Shown piece by piece: positions 9,556 to 17,844 of a stretch of DNA of 64,000 nucleotides. The DNA comes from Bacteroidales bacterium (GTDB lineage: Bacteria > Bacteroidota > Bacteroidia > Bacteroidales > Muribaculaceae). The notes beneath the pieces were generated by a model. It saw nothing but the letters and a program-made list of their open reading frames with translations, searched no databases and was not told the DNA's origin. Location: positions 1-64,000 of the forward strand of contig QAMW01000043.1 of assembly GCA_003150235.1 (NCBI GenBank). The letters are read 5' to 3'. Every line of letters begins with the position of its first letter. Within the stretch, counting starts at the first letter, position 1. The position numbers and the translations under genes are program-made.

Positions 9556-9589
9556 CAATGGCGCACCGCTTGATTTCCAATTAGTTTTG
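9556..9589 (+). promoter_or_regulatory. Integrase promoter with CGCACCG operator
   Basis: The -7 box TAGTTTTG lies at 9582-9589. The -33 position is occupied by CAATGGCGCACCG (9556-9568) instead of TTTG. A near-identical CATTGGCGCACCG lies exactly the same distance (13 nt) before the -7 box of the HTH gene at 11588. A further GCACCG is at 9550 and the inverted CGGTGC at 9527, suggesting a shared regulator binding over the -33 region. Confidence 0.6.
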
Positions 9590-9675
9590 CAGCAATTCCA
9601 AAATCAAATAACCAACAATAAGAAATAACAATAAGAAAGAACACCGTTCCATCAGTAAATGTGCGCACGGCGAAA

Positions 9676-10491
9676 ATGACTAAAGGAAGACTTTCAGTCT
9701 ATCTGGATTTTTATCCGGCTGTACGCAATCCCCAAACCAACAGAAACACTCGACGCGAGTATCTGGGATTCTATATCTATGAAAATCCGACAACCCAGTT
9801 CCAAAAGGAGTATAATGAGTCGATACTCAACCGCGCAGAACTAATACGTTGCCGCCGTTAGGAGCAACTAATCAACAGTGAATTCGGATTTCTAGACCGC
9901 GAGACTCCGAAACTCGACTTCCTCGCCTATTTTGAGCGAAAGAGCAAAGGGCGTCATCAGAAATGGAAATGCTCTTATCTGCATTTCCGTCAGTTCACAA
10001 AAGGGAGCTGCACTTTCGGAGATATAACCATCGACTTCTGTAACAAACGCGCATCGCTGTTCTCAATACTCACAGGATTGCGCCTCAGCGATATCCTTAA
10101 TCTCAAGTGGGAAGACATTCGACAGGATGCAGATGGCAAAATCTCGATGTTCATTCGTATTCAGAAAACGAAGAAAGAAACCTGTCACCCTCTAAGTACA
10201 GAGATGCTCGCGCTGTTCGGAGAGCGCAAAACAGGAAAGGTGTTCAAGGACTTCCAACGTCACATGGCTCAACGCCCTTTGCAAGAGTGGCTGAAAGCAG
10301 CCGGAATTACAAAACATATCACCTTCCACAAATTCCGAGATACGTTCGCCACTCTCCAACTCGCCGCCGGCACTGACATCTTCACGGTCAGCAAATTACT
10401 TAACCATGCTAACGTAACTACAACTCAGTTATATGCTCAACTTCTGCCGTCTGCAAAACGAATAACGACAAACAGAATCTCGCTGAAATAA
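9676..10491 (+). pseudogene. Bacteroides-type tyrosine integrase, nonsense plus internal deletion
   Basis: The frame runs from ATG 9676 (alternative GTG 9661) to the TAA at 10489-10491, interrupted by TAG at 9859-9861. The N-terminus (KGRLSVYLDFYPAVRNP) and the C-terminal catalytic domain are clear: box I arginine in TGLRLSD, HKFRDT for the HxxR motif, LLNHANVTTT and the tyrosine in QLYAQ. After ITIDFCNK the sequence jumps directly to SLFSILTGLR, so roughly 100 residues of the core-binding domain found in intact relatives are missing, in frame. The enzyme is therefore almost certainly inactive and element A cannot excise by itself. Promoter at 9556, terminator at 10511. Confidence 0.85.
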
Positions 10492-10510
10492 GCAGTCATT
10501 GATTATCCAT

Positions 10511-10561
10511 TCCTCCGGTGAAAGACGATATAAAATTCATCCTCTTTCATCGGAGGATTTT
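10511..10561 (+). terminator. Terminator after integrase remnant
   Basis: TCCTCCGGTGAAAGA at 10511-10525 pairs with TCTTTCATCGGAGGA at 10543-10557 with a single G-T/mismatch position, followed by TTTT. It ends the integrase transcript. Confidence 0.8.
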
Positions 10562-10564
10562 CCA

Positions 10565-10692
10565 TATATAAATATAATCTCAAAAGATAAAAATACATAA
10601 GTGTATGTACCAATATTTATATGGTCAATTCGTCTATACCGCTAACATAAAACACCATAAATCAGCTTTTTAACTATATAAATATAATCTCA
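10565..10692. repeat. Direct repeat pair in AT-rich spacer
   Basis: TATATAAATATAATCTCA occurs identically at 10565-10582 and 10675-10692, exactly 110 bp apart. The 374-nt gene-free stretch 10492-10865 otherwise holds only the terminator and AT-rich DNA. The repeats might belong to a replication or regulatory site of element A, but nothing shows this directly. Confidence 0.6.
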
Positions 10693-10865
10693 CTTCTTAA
10701 TTAGCCTTAACTGTCAGAAACAGCTCTTGGTTTCATCTGTTTTCCGTGTATATCTTTGCATAAGCATTCGCACAAATGTACTTATATGAATAATAAATAT
10801 ATTATTCTCTCCGAATTTTTGCATGTCTTGTTTTCCTGGCATGTGCAATCACTTCCGGCATCAAT

Positions 10866-11444
10866 ATGTCGGAAAAAGGTACTTCGACCATCGTAACGGT
10901 ACTTTCTGTTATCCTGATTTTCATACTGCTACTCACTGGCGGTTGGATTACCGAATATAGTGTGCGGTATCTGATTTATCCTTGGATAAAAAACATCAGT
11001 CACAAATGGAACGGTCGAGGCACGAAACAAAAGCCGACAGTGCTCCCTCCCATTTTCAGGGAGATTGTAGAATATACAAGAACGACGTTCCATCAGGTTC
11101 TCACGCCCGAGGAAATTGACAATCTTATCAACTCGATGAAACTCTTCGCCATCGATTATGAACCGGATCAACAACCGGCAGCGGTCAATAGAGCTCTTCA
11201 TCGTATCAGTACGCTTGATCTTCATCATTTCGGATGGAATATAGGCAAACGGTTGAAAAAAGATAATCCAGGAATCGCCCATTTTCTCAAAACTCAATTC
11301 CCTGTCGTATTTAAGAATTCAACCGAAGCATCCATGAAGAAAAAACTCAAATCGGAAGATGGACGGTTTATGATTGACATTATAGAATTGGACAAGGAGT
11401 TGTCGCCTGTCAATCTCAATAAAATTATTCATAGTCAGGCATAG
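10866..11444 (+). CDS. Hypothetical membrane-anchored protein of element A
   Basis: 192 aa, family not recognised. Residues 8-30 (TIVTVLSVILIFILLLTGGWI) form one transmembrane helix, followed by a basic stretch (WIKNISHKWNGRGTKQK) and a soluble alpha-helical remainder. The topology suggests a single-pass inner-membrane protein with a cytosolic tail. It lies alone between the integrase terminator and the promoter at 11509, inside the element's replication/mobilisation segment. The start ATG at 10866 is the first in frame. A reading of 21 nt earlier context shows no clear promoter. It is probably a real accessory gene of this element type. Confidence 0.65.
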   Translation: MSEKGTSTIVTVLSVILIFILLLTGGWITEYSVRYLIYPWIKNISHKWNGRGTKQKPTVLPPIFREIVEYTRTTFHQVLTPEEIDNLINSMKLFAIDYEPDQQPAAVNRALHRISTLDLHHFGWNIGKRLKKDNPGIAHFLKTQFPVVFKNSTEASMKKKLKSEDGRFMIDIIELDKELSPVNLNKIIHSQA

Positions 11445-11508
11445 CCTTTGGTTAACGCCGGTTAAAGTCCGGTGCAACCGGTTTGATTCTCTGCACCGCT
11501 CCGGCACA

Positions 11509-11542
11509 CATTGGCGCACCGTCGGTCCCGAGACTAATTTTG
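11509..11542 (+). promoter_or_regulatory. Promoter of the element A replication genes, paired with the int promoter
   Basis: -7 box TAATTTTG at 11535-11542; CATTGGCGCACCG at 11509-11521 covers the -33 position. Box and spacing match the integrase promoter at 9556-9589. GCACCG (11493) and CGGTGC (11470) occur upstream, again as at the integrase promoter. The leader is about 40 nt. Confidence 0.62.
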
Positions 11543-11587
11543 CTGCATAATTACAAATCTCAGTAATATGCAAAAATTACATTCGAG

Positions 11588-11941
11588 ATGCTTCCAGAAA
11601 TGATTGGAGCTCTCACAGAAGAGATAAAATCTCTCAGAAAAGATTTTGATGAGTGGCGACGCAACTCATTCAAAACATCTCCTCAAGATGAAAAGCTTAT
11701 CGGTATAGAAGAGGCTGCCGCTCTCTTAAACCGGTCAACTGATACTGTATACAAGTGGGCCCGTGCTGGGAGAATCCCGTATTATAAACCGGGGAAGATG
11801 CTGGAATTCCGGCCGTCAGAACTCATGGAATATCAGAAACGAAGTCGTAATGACCGCTCTAAGACTACAAATGAGCTTTTGAAAGAGTTGTCGGCAGATG
11901 TTCGCCGAAAACCTAAATCGTTTGGTAATCTGGGGATATAA
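11588..11941 (+). CDS. Excisionase-like helix-turn-helix protein
   Basis: 117 aa. An N-terminal coiled helix (LTEEIKSLRKDFDEWRR) is followed by a MerR/excisionase-type HTH at about 38-85: IGIEEAAALLNRSTDTVYKWARAGRIPYYKPGKMLEFRPSEL. Such proteins precede DUF3987 genes in Bacteroidales mobilisable elements and act as excision or replication regulators. The stop TAA at 11939-11941 is in the same frame as the DUF3987 gene that follows, and no stop separates them after it. A former fusion, or a lost DUF3987 start codon, is therefore possible. Promoter at 11509. Confidence 0.8.
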   Translation: MLPEMIGALTEEIKSLRKDFDEWRRNSFKTSPQDEKLIGIEEAAALLNRSTDTVYKWARAGRIPYYKPGKMLEFRPSELMEYQKRSRNDRSKTTNELLKELSADVRRKPKSFGNLGI

Positions 11942-12025
11942 TATGCTGAAAATTTAATCTCCACTCTTGCCATCGGCAATGCGCTTGCGCGGACATCACA
12001 GGGAATAACCCGGGAGAGTTTTCCA

Positions 12026-13330
12026 TTGAAGGTGTTTCCTCAGAAAGTGCAGAAACTGATTTTGCATCTGGTGAAACATCGTAACTTCAAACTGGAGTTT
12101 GTAGCGACCTGTATGATAACGGCGGCAGCTGCCGCTATCGGCAATTCGCGCAGAATCCGGTCCCGTGAAGGTTGGGAAGTCGCGCCGATGTTCTATATGA
12201 TACTTGTCGGCAGACCTGGCATCGGGAGAACACCACCGTTGGAATTCGCTTTCCGACCCCTCTGCGACATTGACCGTGAACGGGAAAAGGTGTATGCCGA
12301 GCAATACAAAGAGTACCAAGCGTTGAAAGCTCAATACGAGAAATCAAATTCTCAAGGAGAACCGCCAGTGGCGCCTAAATTGATCAGGACTTTGATTTCT
12401 GATTTCACACAGGAAGCGATGGTCAAGCTGCATGCGGACAATTTCAGAGGTCTTTGCATGAAGTATGACGAGATAATCGGATTCTTCCGCACTGCCGACC
12501 GATACAACACCAGCTCGCTGATTACTGACATGCTGTCCATTTTCACGAACGGACAATTGATAAATTCCAAAAAGGAGCAGACACAATCATTATCAATAGA
12601 ATATCCCTGTGTGAGCCTTATAGGGACTACTCAGGCGACTATGCTTCCGGAATTGGCAAAGCAAAATCTTATAAAGAATGGATTCATCGACCGATTTATC
12701 TTTGTCAAATCCGAGGACAACAAGATTCCCTTGTGGTGTAAAACAGTGCCAAATAAGGAAGACAGTTATAATCCGGAAGCGATATGGAAAGAAGTCATTG
12801 ACCGACTGATGACACTACACCCCGAGACTGACGGTATGTCCGGTGAGAGCCATTCGGTTATTCTTAAGCTTTCAGTCGCGGGTGCCGAAAGATTTGTGGA
12901 CTGGCATAACGAATTCGCGCAGCTTCAGAATGAGATTGAAGATGAAAGACTGCTCAACACAAGAACTGCCAAATGGGACTATCAGGTTCCACGAATGGCT
13001 CTTGTAATGCAACTTTTATCTTGGGCTTGCTATGAGTCGGATGGTGTAATTGTGTCTCTTGAAGCTATGATAGCGGCCATAAAACTCAATACGTTTTATG
13101 AGAACTGTTACAGTGATCTGGAACCTTACCTGTCTCAAAGCGCGTTGCCTACTGCTAAAGCGGAATATCTCAAAGCTCTTCCCGATGAGTTCAAGACACA
13201 TGAGGCTATATCAATAGGCAAGAAATTCGGAATGAGTGAAAGTACAGTCAAGCACGATCTTCCGAAGCTCGTCAAAAGCGGACATATCGCATGCATATCC
13301 AAAGGCAACTACAAAAAGAACTATAACTGA
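12026..13330 (+). CDS. DUF3987-family replication protein
   Basis: 434 aa from TTG 12026, the only conventional start in frame after the preceding stop at 11941. The same frame stays open upstream to 11942 and encodes plausible family sequence (TRESFPLKVFPQKVQ), so the true start may lie earlier. DUF3987 (YfjI-like) proteins are primase/helicase-type ATPases of plasmids and mobilisable elements. The nucleotide-binding loop reads GRPGIGRTPP, with the usual lysine replaced by arginine, and KYDEIIGFF fits the second acidic motif. A winged-helix-like C-terminus (FGMSESTVKHDLPKLVKSGHI) is visible. It lies between the HTH gene and the DUF6371 gene in the conserved order of these elements. Activity is uncertain given the altered loop and odd start. 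Confidence 0.78.
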   Translation: MKVFPQKVQKLILHLVKHRNFKLEFVATCMITAAAAAIGNSRRIRSREGWEVAPMFYMILVGRPGIGRTPPLEFAFRPLCDIDREREKVYAEQYKEYQALKAQYEKSNSQGEPPVAPKLIRTLISDFTQEAMVKLHADNFRGLCMKYDEIIGFFRTADRYNTSSLITDMLSIFTNGQLINSKKEQTQSLSIEYPCVSLIGTTQATMLPELAKQNLIKNGFIDRFIFVKSEDNKIPLWCKTVPNKEDSYNPEAIWKEVIDRLMTLHPETDGMSGESHSVILKLSVAGAERFVDWHNEFAQLQNEIEDERLLNTRTAKWDYQVPRMALVMQLLSWACYESDGVIVSLEAMIAAIKLNTFYENCYSDLEPYLSQSALPTAKAEYLKALPDEFKTHEAISIGKKFGMSESTVKHDLPKLVKSGHIACISKGNYKKNYN

Positions 13331-13408
13331 TTGCACATTGCACTTCTGCATTTCTGCACTTGCACCAATTCGTCTATATGCATCATGTGCAACGTGCAAT
13401 GTGCAATC
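13329..13408. repeat. 15-bp perfect inverted repeat with TGCA iterations
   Basis: GATTGCACATTGCAC at 13329-13343 is the exact reverse complement of GTGCAATGTGCAATC at 13394-13408. The 50-nt loop is itself full of TGCA words. It starts at the DUF3987 stop and ends 16 nt before the DUF6371 start, so it could be an intercistronic hairpin, an attenuator, or an origin-like site for the flanking replication genes. Confidence 0.75.
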
Positions 13409-13424
13409 CAACACCCTGTTTCAA

Positions 13425-14576
13425 ATGAAAGATTACAGATTCCATCTACGAAAATATTTCCCCGGTTGTAAAGTCAGGTGCCCGGATTGTGGGCGTAAGT
13501 CTTTCAATCTGTATGTTGACAGTCTTGGCGAAGTCACATTTCCGGAAGACATTGGCTGGTGCGACCATTCGGGCTGCAACAGTCAGCATGACCATTCTCC
13601 GGCTCGATATTTTCAGGAACATCCTGAAAAGCGACCTAAGGGCTATGAGGATAACAGGACTTTCACTATTCAATCCCTTCCATTAAAACCGATTGAACCA
13701 AAGCCTCTTATTTTCATGCCGCAGGAATTAATGATGCATTCCCTTAAAGGTTACGAATCCAATGCCCTCTTCAAATACCTTTGCATGAAAGTTGGAGAAG
13801 AAAAAGTAAGGAACGCCTTCCAACAATACAAAGTCGGCACGGCTTGCTTATGGAACGGTTCGACTATCTTTTGGCAAATTGATATTGACGGAAATGTCAG
13901 GACTGGCAAGATTATCAAATATGGGAAAGACGGACATCGCGTGAAGACGTCAGAACGCAGTTTGATAAACTGGGCTCATTCCTTATGGCGCGAGAAACCT
14001 GAAAATTTCAAGCTCACTCAATGTTTCTTCGGCGAGCATCTTTTGCCTCGATATCCTGATACACACATCATGCTCGTGGAATCAGAGAAAACAGCCTTGG
14101 TCGGATTTATGTACTTCCCTGACTTCCTATGGCTTGCCAGCGGGGGCAATAACGGTTGCCTTAATCATGAAGCATCAAAAGTCTTGTCAGGTCGAAAAGT
14201 TATTCTGGTGCCAGACTTGAAGATGGAAAAGAACTGGAATGACAAGGCAGAAATGCTCTCAAAAGTCGGCGTTGATGTCTCTGTATTCGATATGGAACAA
14301 CTCAATCCTTCAGAACAGGATCGCCAAGCCGGACTTGACATAGCCGATTTCATACTACGAGCCAAGCCATCGGATAAGGAGTCGATGTACCGCGAGTTTG
14401 AGGAGATCAAGCGTCATTGGCGTAAGAACAATCCCGAAATCTACCACAACTTCATGAAGCTGTATAACGACTTTGACTGTAAACTGACATCCATTGAACC
14501 GATGACAGAGGAGGAACTTGCCAAGTATGGCAAACCAAGAACGAGTGTCGATGCTGAAGCACATATCAAAAGATAG
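13425..14576 (+). CDS. DUF6371 toprim-like primase-associated protein
   Basis: 383 aa from ATG 13425, which gives the family's typical MKDYRFHLRKY start; the longer frame upstream reads through the inverted repeat and is not used. The N-terminal zinc finger is CPDCGRKSFNL...WCDHSGCN (about residues 19-47). The C-terminal half carries toprim-like elements: acidic VESEKTA near residue 225, LASGGNNG and ILVPDLKMEKNWNDKA. This layout resembles the primase zinc-finger plus toprim arrangement, and together with the DUF3987 protein it probably primes replication of the element. No lesions are seen. It is separated from DUF3987 by the 15-bp inverted repeat. Confidence 0.82.
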   Translation: MKDYRFHLRKYFPGCKVRCPDCGRKSFNLYVDSLGEVTFPEDIGWCDHSGCNSQHDHSPARYFQEHPEKRPKGYEDNRTFTIQSLPLKPIEPKPLIFMPQELMMHSLKGYESNALFKYLCMKVGEEKVRNAFQQYKVGTACLWNGSTIFWQIDIDGNVRTGKIIKYGKDGHRVKTSERSLINWAHSLWREKPENFKLTQCFFGEHLLPRYPDTHIMLVESEKTALVGFMYFPDFLWLASGGNNGCLNHEASKVLSGRKVILVPDLKMEKNWNDKAEMLSKVGVDVSVFDMEQLNPSEQDRQAGLDIADFILRAKPSDKESMYREFEEIKRHWRKNNPEIYHNFMKLYNDFDCKLTSIEPMTEEELAKYGKPRTSVDAEAHIKR

Positions 14577-14785
14577 GGAACATGATATGTATGGATTAAT
14601 ACGGCGCATCAGAAGGAAACGAACATTCTCTTATTCGGCAACAAGAGATACCTCTGACCGGCAACGAAAGAGTTACACCGATTAACTCCTTCTGGCAACG
14701 ACTGCACCTCTATCATCCTCTTCAATCTGAAATTAACCTCTTATAAACTCATGCTGTGATAATCTTTCAATTAACAAATTATTTC

Positions 14786-15626
14786 ATGACAAAGAACAAA
14801 AACAATCATCAAATCCCTCACACCGGAACATGGCGTGTGAGGCTCACTCCGGAGATGCTTAACCATCTCGCGGAACTAACAACATCCAAAGCATCGAAAC
14901 TCGATGCCTCTCAATCTTCTGCATGATCCTTCGGTAGCAACAGCCATTTATGAGTCGGCCTATGGACAGACCGTCAATCCGGAAGCACGCCGGCTCTTAA
15001 TTTCGATTACTAATCTGGCTAAACGATGGCACTGGTCCCGAGAGAACGTGCGTAAGTTCCTTGACCAATTGGAGACACTCGGTATGCTGTCAAAGACTCA
15101 AGTCAGCGGTCGCACACTCATCACCATGACAGCAGAGCGTGCCGATGCCAAACATTCGACAATTTCCGGAAAGCCCCAGACTACATTCGATATGGCGGTG
15201 CTACTTTATTACAAGATAGACGAATGGCTGTGTGGCATAATTGACAATTCCGAACTCGCCGGAATAATCGAAGACGCAGTTGCTTCTTTCGACCGCTCAA
15301 ACGAGGATGCTTATTCGGAGAGGATAACAGACTTTCAGTACTTACTGATTAGGCGACTGATTTCTGAACGGTGTGCGAATCCACCCTCCATTTCCGAAGA
15401 TGCCGACTCTTATAGCCAGGTCTGCCTTGAGCACATCTTTTCGGAATGCCTATCCGGAAACTGGGCGATGTGGTTCAAACTACTCAGAGTCTACTGCACC
15501 GATCCCAATGGAAGACGGGAGCTCGTTGAGAATAGCACAACCCCGGCCTCAATTTTAGACGCGCGGTATGCGTTCGACAGTCTTTTCAACCATTTGAAGG
15601 TCGATTTCATCAACGACAGTCTCTAA
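14786..15626 (+). pseudogene. Winged-helix replication/mobilisation protein, single frameshift
   Basis: ATG 14786 opens a 46-codon frame (PHTGTWRVRLTPEMLNHLAEL...SKLDA) that ends at TGA 14924-14926. From about 14904 the family sequence continues in another frame (LLHDPSVATAIYESAYGQ...) to 15626, including a winged helix LAKRWHWSRENVRKFLDQLETLGML. Related proteins of these elements are continuous across this point, so a one-nucleotide indel near 14905-14918 is inferred. Alternatively the second part (240 aa from ATG 14904) is translated on its own. The 209 nt before it (14577-14785) contain no convincing gene. The exact role in the element is unknown. Confidence 0.65.
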
Positions 15627-15925
15627 AACGCGCCTGGGCTTGCTCTCTGAATCGTCGATGACAAGATAATCATAGGAGCCCATCCCGACACCACAGACGT
15701 ACTCTGAGCGCTACCTCGGATATAATCTTGGCACTATCCATTGGGCTTCGTCCAGGACTGCTTATAGACATCGCGCTTGCGCGCAGTTGCCACATTAAAC
15801 AATGGGTACGGAGCCTACTTCCCCCCTTTGATTAAAAATCGTCGGGGAGTTGCCGCATTGGCAGGCCTTTCAAGAGCAAGCTCAGGCACATTTAACAATA
15901 TGTTTAATCTATAAAATTCAATCAG
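15627..15925. other. Gap before the relaxase, no clear gene
   Basis: About 300 nt with no convincing ORF. A short open stretch reads VAALAGLSRASSGTFNNMF and ends 15 nt before the relaxase start, which might be the end of a lost mobilisation gene. In this position elements of this type often carry a MobC-like gene or oriT; neither can be demonstrated from sequence alone. Confidence 0.4.
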
Positions 15926-17398
15926 ATGGCAAAACAGGTATTAGATTGCAGCCCGTCAGCGGGCATTACAACACTTCAGTCGAACGAGCACCAGAGAAGG
16001 TGGTCGGAAAAGAACTGGAAGCGTGCCGTCAAGAACGGCAACTATGATATAACCCGTGCTCATCTCAATTTTGAGATTGCCAAGGATGGCATTGTTCAAC
16101 CTATTGATACATCCAAAAGTATACCTAACAGGATGCGCGAGACTCTGAGGGCACGTGGAATCATCGACCCGAATGAGGAGATGAAACGTAAAGGCAAGGA
16201 GCCTAATCGCCGCACCGTTGTCAACATCATCTTCGGAGGAAGTCGCGATCAGATGCACCGTCTGGCCTTCGGTAATCAAACGGTCAATCTGGAACATGGT
16301 GCGGACAATTCATCCATCACACGCTGCAAAGACATTGAGGAATGGGCAACGGATATTTACAGGTTTGTGTGCGACAAGTGGGGCGAAGAGAACATCGTCG
16401 GGTTCTTTGTTCACTTGGACGAGAAAAATCCGCATATACATTGCACGTTGTTGCCTATCACGCAGCAAAATAAGTTTTCGTACAAGGAGCTGTTCGCCGG
16501 GAATAACAAGAACGATTTCCGTGAACGGACCATTCAGCTTCACAATGAGTTGGCCATGGTCAACGAGAAGTGGGGACTTGGTCGGGGACAAAGTAAAACC
16601 GAGACCGGTGCCCGCCATCGTTCAACCGAGGAGTATCGTGCGGAACTCCATAAAGAGTGCAACGACTTGGAAATTGAGATAGCCGAAAAGCATGAGACTT
16701 TACGGGAGCTGTATGCGGATATCCGTCAGGCAGAGAAACGCTGCAAAGGTCTCAATACGATGATAGTCAATCTTGAATATCGTCAGGCTGATCTTATTGA
16801 ACAAATTGACCAATTGCAGGTTGAACTTGAATCAGGTAACGGCGATGCCGAAGAGTTGAATCGTCGAATCTCCGACCTTGAAAAAGAGCTGCGCACTACC
16901 GCATTTACACTCGAAGACAAGCGTCAGAAACTCAAGACTGCAGATAAGCAACTGAAAGACCTCAAAGAGGAATTGGAATCCGTCAACGAAAAGCGCGACA
17001 ATGCGGCAAGAGATTTCCACGATTTCACAGCGAAGAACCAAGAACAGGTACGCATGAGGTTGACTGATGCAGTCTTCGGCAGGTCGGTTGTCGACATGCG
17101 TTCGCTGCTGGCAGCCATGACACCAAAGCAGAAAGCCGAGTTCGATGGAGAGTTTCTTACAGCAATGGCAGAGAGGCCCAACGAGATACTGAAATGCGCC
17201 ATGTACCTCTTCATGGGCTATCTCGATGGAGCAACTCAATTCGCCCAGTCGTGTGGAGGCGGAGGTTCCTCATCCGACCTGCCATGGGGCCGCGACCCAA
17301 ACGAAGATGACCGAAAGTTCGCTTACCGCTGCATGATGCAAGCCCACAAGATGCTTAAGCCAGCCAGTCCAAAACGCAACATGGGTAGTAGACGATGA
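15926..17398 (+). CDS. MobV/Pre-family relaxase
   Basis: 490 aa. MobV (Pre) relaxases nick oriT and lead single-stranded transfer of mobilisable elements using a helper conjugation system. The N-terminus SAGITTLQSNEHQRRWSEKNWKRA...DITRAHLNFEIA is typical of the Bacteroidales branch. The three-histidine metal motif reads HLDEKNPHIHCTLLPI at about residues 164-180. From about residue 225 to 370 the protein is a long coiled coil with heptad leucines, then a globular tail. No lesion is seen, so the gene may still be functional even though the integrase is not. The following small gene overlaps it by ATGA. Confidence 0.93.
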   Translation: MAKQVLDCSPSAGITTLQSNEHQRRWSEKNWKRAVKNGNYDITRAHLNFEIAKDGIVQPIDTSKSIPNRMRETLRARGIIDPNEEMKRKGKEPNRRTVVNIIFGGSRDQMHRLAFGNQTVNLEHGADNSSITRCKDIEEWATDIYRFVCDKWGEENIVGFFVHLDEKNPHIHCTLLPITQQNKFSYKELFAGNNKNDFRERTIQLHNELAMVNEKWGLGRGQSKTETGARHRSTEEYRAELHKECNDLEIEIAEKHETLRELYADIRQAEKRCKGLNTMIVNLEYRQADLIEQIDQLQVELESGNGDAEELNRRISDLEKELRTTAFTLEDKRQKLKTADKQLKDLKEELESVNEKRDNAARDFHDFTAKNQEQVRMRLTDAVFGRSVVDMRSLLAAMTPKQKAEFDGEFLTAMAERPNEILKCAMYLFMGYLDGATQFAQSCGGGGSSSDLPWGRDPNEDDRKFAYRCMMQAHKMLKPASPKRNMGSRR

Positions 17399-17574
17399 AG
17401 CGTTCTAAAAACTCAGTCACCTCGGCAAATAATGAAAACTGGCTCATTGGAGAATTGGGTAAGTTCATCCTGTTCCTCAAAGAACTCGGCACGACACACC
17501 GCATCCAGAACTTCGCCATTGCCTTATCCAAGGACAAGCCTACAATCCCGCGATTATATAGTTCTCCGATATAA
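17395..17574 (+). CDS. Small protein coupled to the relaxase
   Basis: 59 aa starting at ATG 17395, overlapping the relaxase stop in an ATGA junction, so it is probably translated by coupling. The sequence (KFILFLKELGTTHRIQNFAIALS in the middle) is a short basic/helical protein with no recognised family. The overlap and its position at the end of the mobilisation operon favour a real gene. The end of the gene runs into the block shared with element B. Confidence 0.55.
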   Translation: MKRSKNSVTSANNENWLIGELGKFILFLKELGTTHRIQNFAIALSKDKPTIPRLYSSPI

Positions 17575-17609
17575 CCTGCATCCACCTCTACTAATTTCTA
17601 AGCCTCCGC

Positions 17610-17647
17610 AACGCCTTGACAAGACTCGCTCTCTTGCCGGGGCGTTT
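17610..17647 (+). terminator. Hairpin at right end of element A
   Basis: AACGCC at 17610-17615 pairs with GGCGTT at 17641-17646, with a ~25-nt loop. The hairpin and the preceding segment (CCTGCATCCACCTCT at 17575-17589) closely match 39604-39682 at the end of element B. It is both a likely terminator of the mobilisation operon and a marker of the element end. Confidence 0.7.
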
Positions 17648-17784
17648 CATGTAATAGTGTCAATAGTATATACAAATTTCTAGTCCCTATTAGGATTTAT
17701 TCCACACTTTCACTAACAGCAACATTGGTTTTACCTCCTAGTATATAATTAATTACATTCGCATAATACGATACCGATAAAATT

Positions 17785-17804
17785 GTTTGGAAAATTTTCC
17801 AAAC
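17785..17804. promoter_or_regulatory. 20-bp perfect palindromic operator upstream of RM operon
   Basis: GTTTGGAAAATTTTCCAAAC is a perfect 20-bp palindrome. It ends 4 nt before the -33 box of the promoter driving the ImmA/HTH gene, the classic place for an autoregulatory operator. The rest of the gap 17648-17784 holds nothing recognisable. Confidence 0.8.
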
Positions 17805-17808
17805 TTCA

Positions 17809-17840
17809 TTTGTGCGGATAAACAATTTTTAGTAATTTTG
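17809..17840 (+). promoter_or_regulatory. Consensus promoter of the type I RM/SIR2/KAP operon
   Basis: TTTG at 17809-17812, 20 nt spacer, TAATTTTG at 17833-17840: a perfect Bacteroidetes promoter. Transcription should start near 17846, that is at or just after ATG 17845. So translation either is leaderless from 17845 or starts at the next in-frame ATG, 17857. Confidence 0.82.
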
Positions 17841-17844
17841 CGCC

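Larger units (their letters stand above)
8424..17650 (+). mobile_element. Degraded integrative mobilisable element (element A)
   Basis: Gene order is four-HTH zinc-ribbon protein, tyrosine integrase, membrane protein, HTH protein, DUF3987, DUF6371, winged-helix protein, MobV relaxase and coupled small protein, which is typical of Bacteroidales mobilisable elements. The left boundary is put just after the mnmE terminator. The right boundary is put at the hairpin 17610-17647 because the same hairpin and about 80 nt before it recur at the end of element B (39600-39682). The element is probably immobile: its first protein has an in-frame stop, its integrase has a stop plus a missing core-binding domain, and its winged-helix gene is frameshifted. 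No att duplication was recognised, so exact ends are uncertain. Confidence 0.7.

Noticed and set aside
13236..13424. 63-codon N-terminal extension of the DUF6371 protein
   Set aside because: It reads through the inverted repeat and the end of DUF3987 and has no family-like sequence; ATG 13425 gives the normal start.
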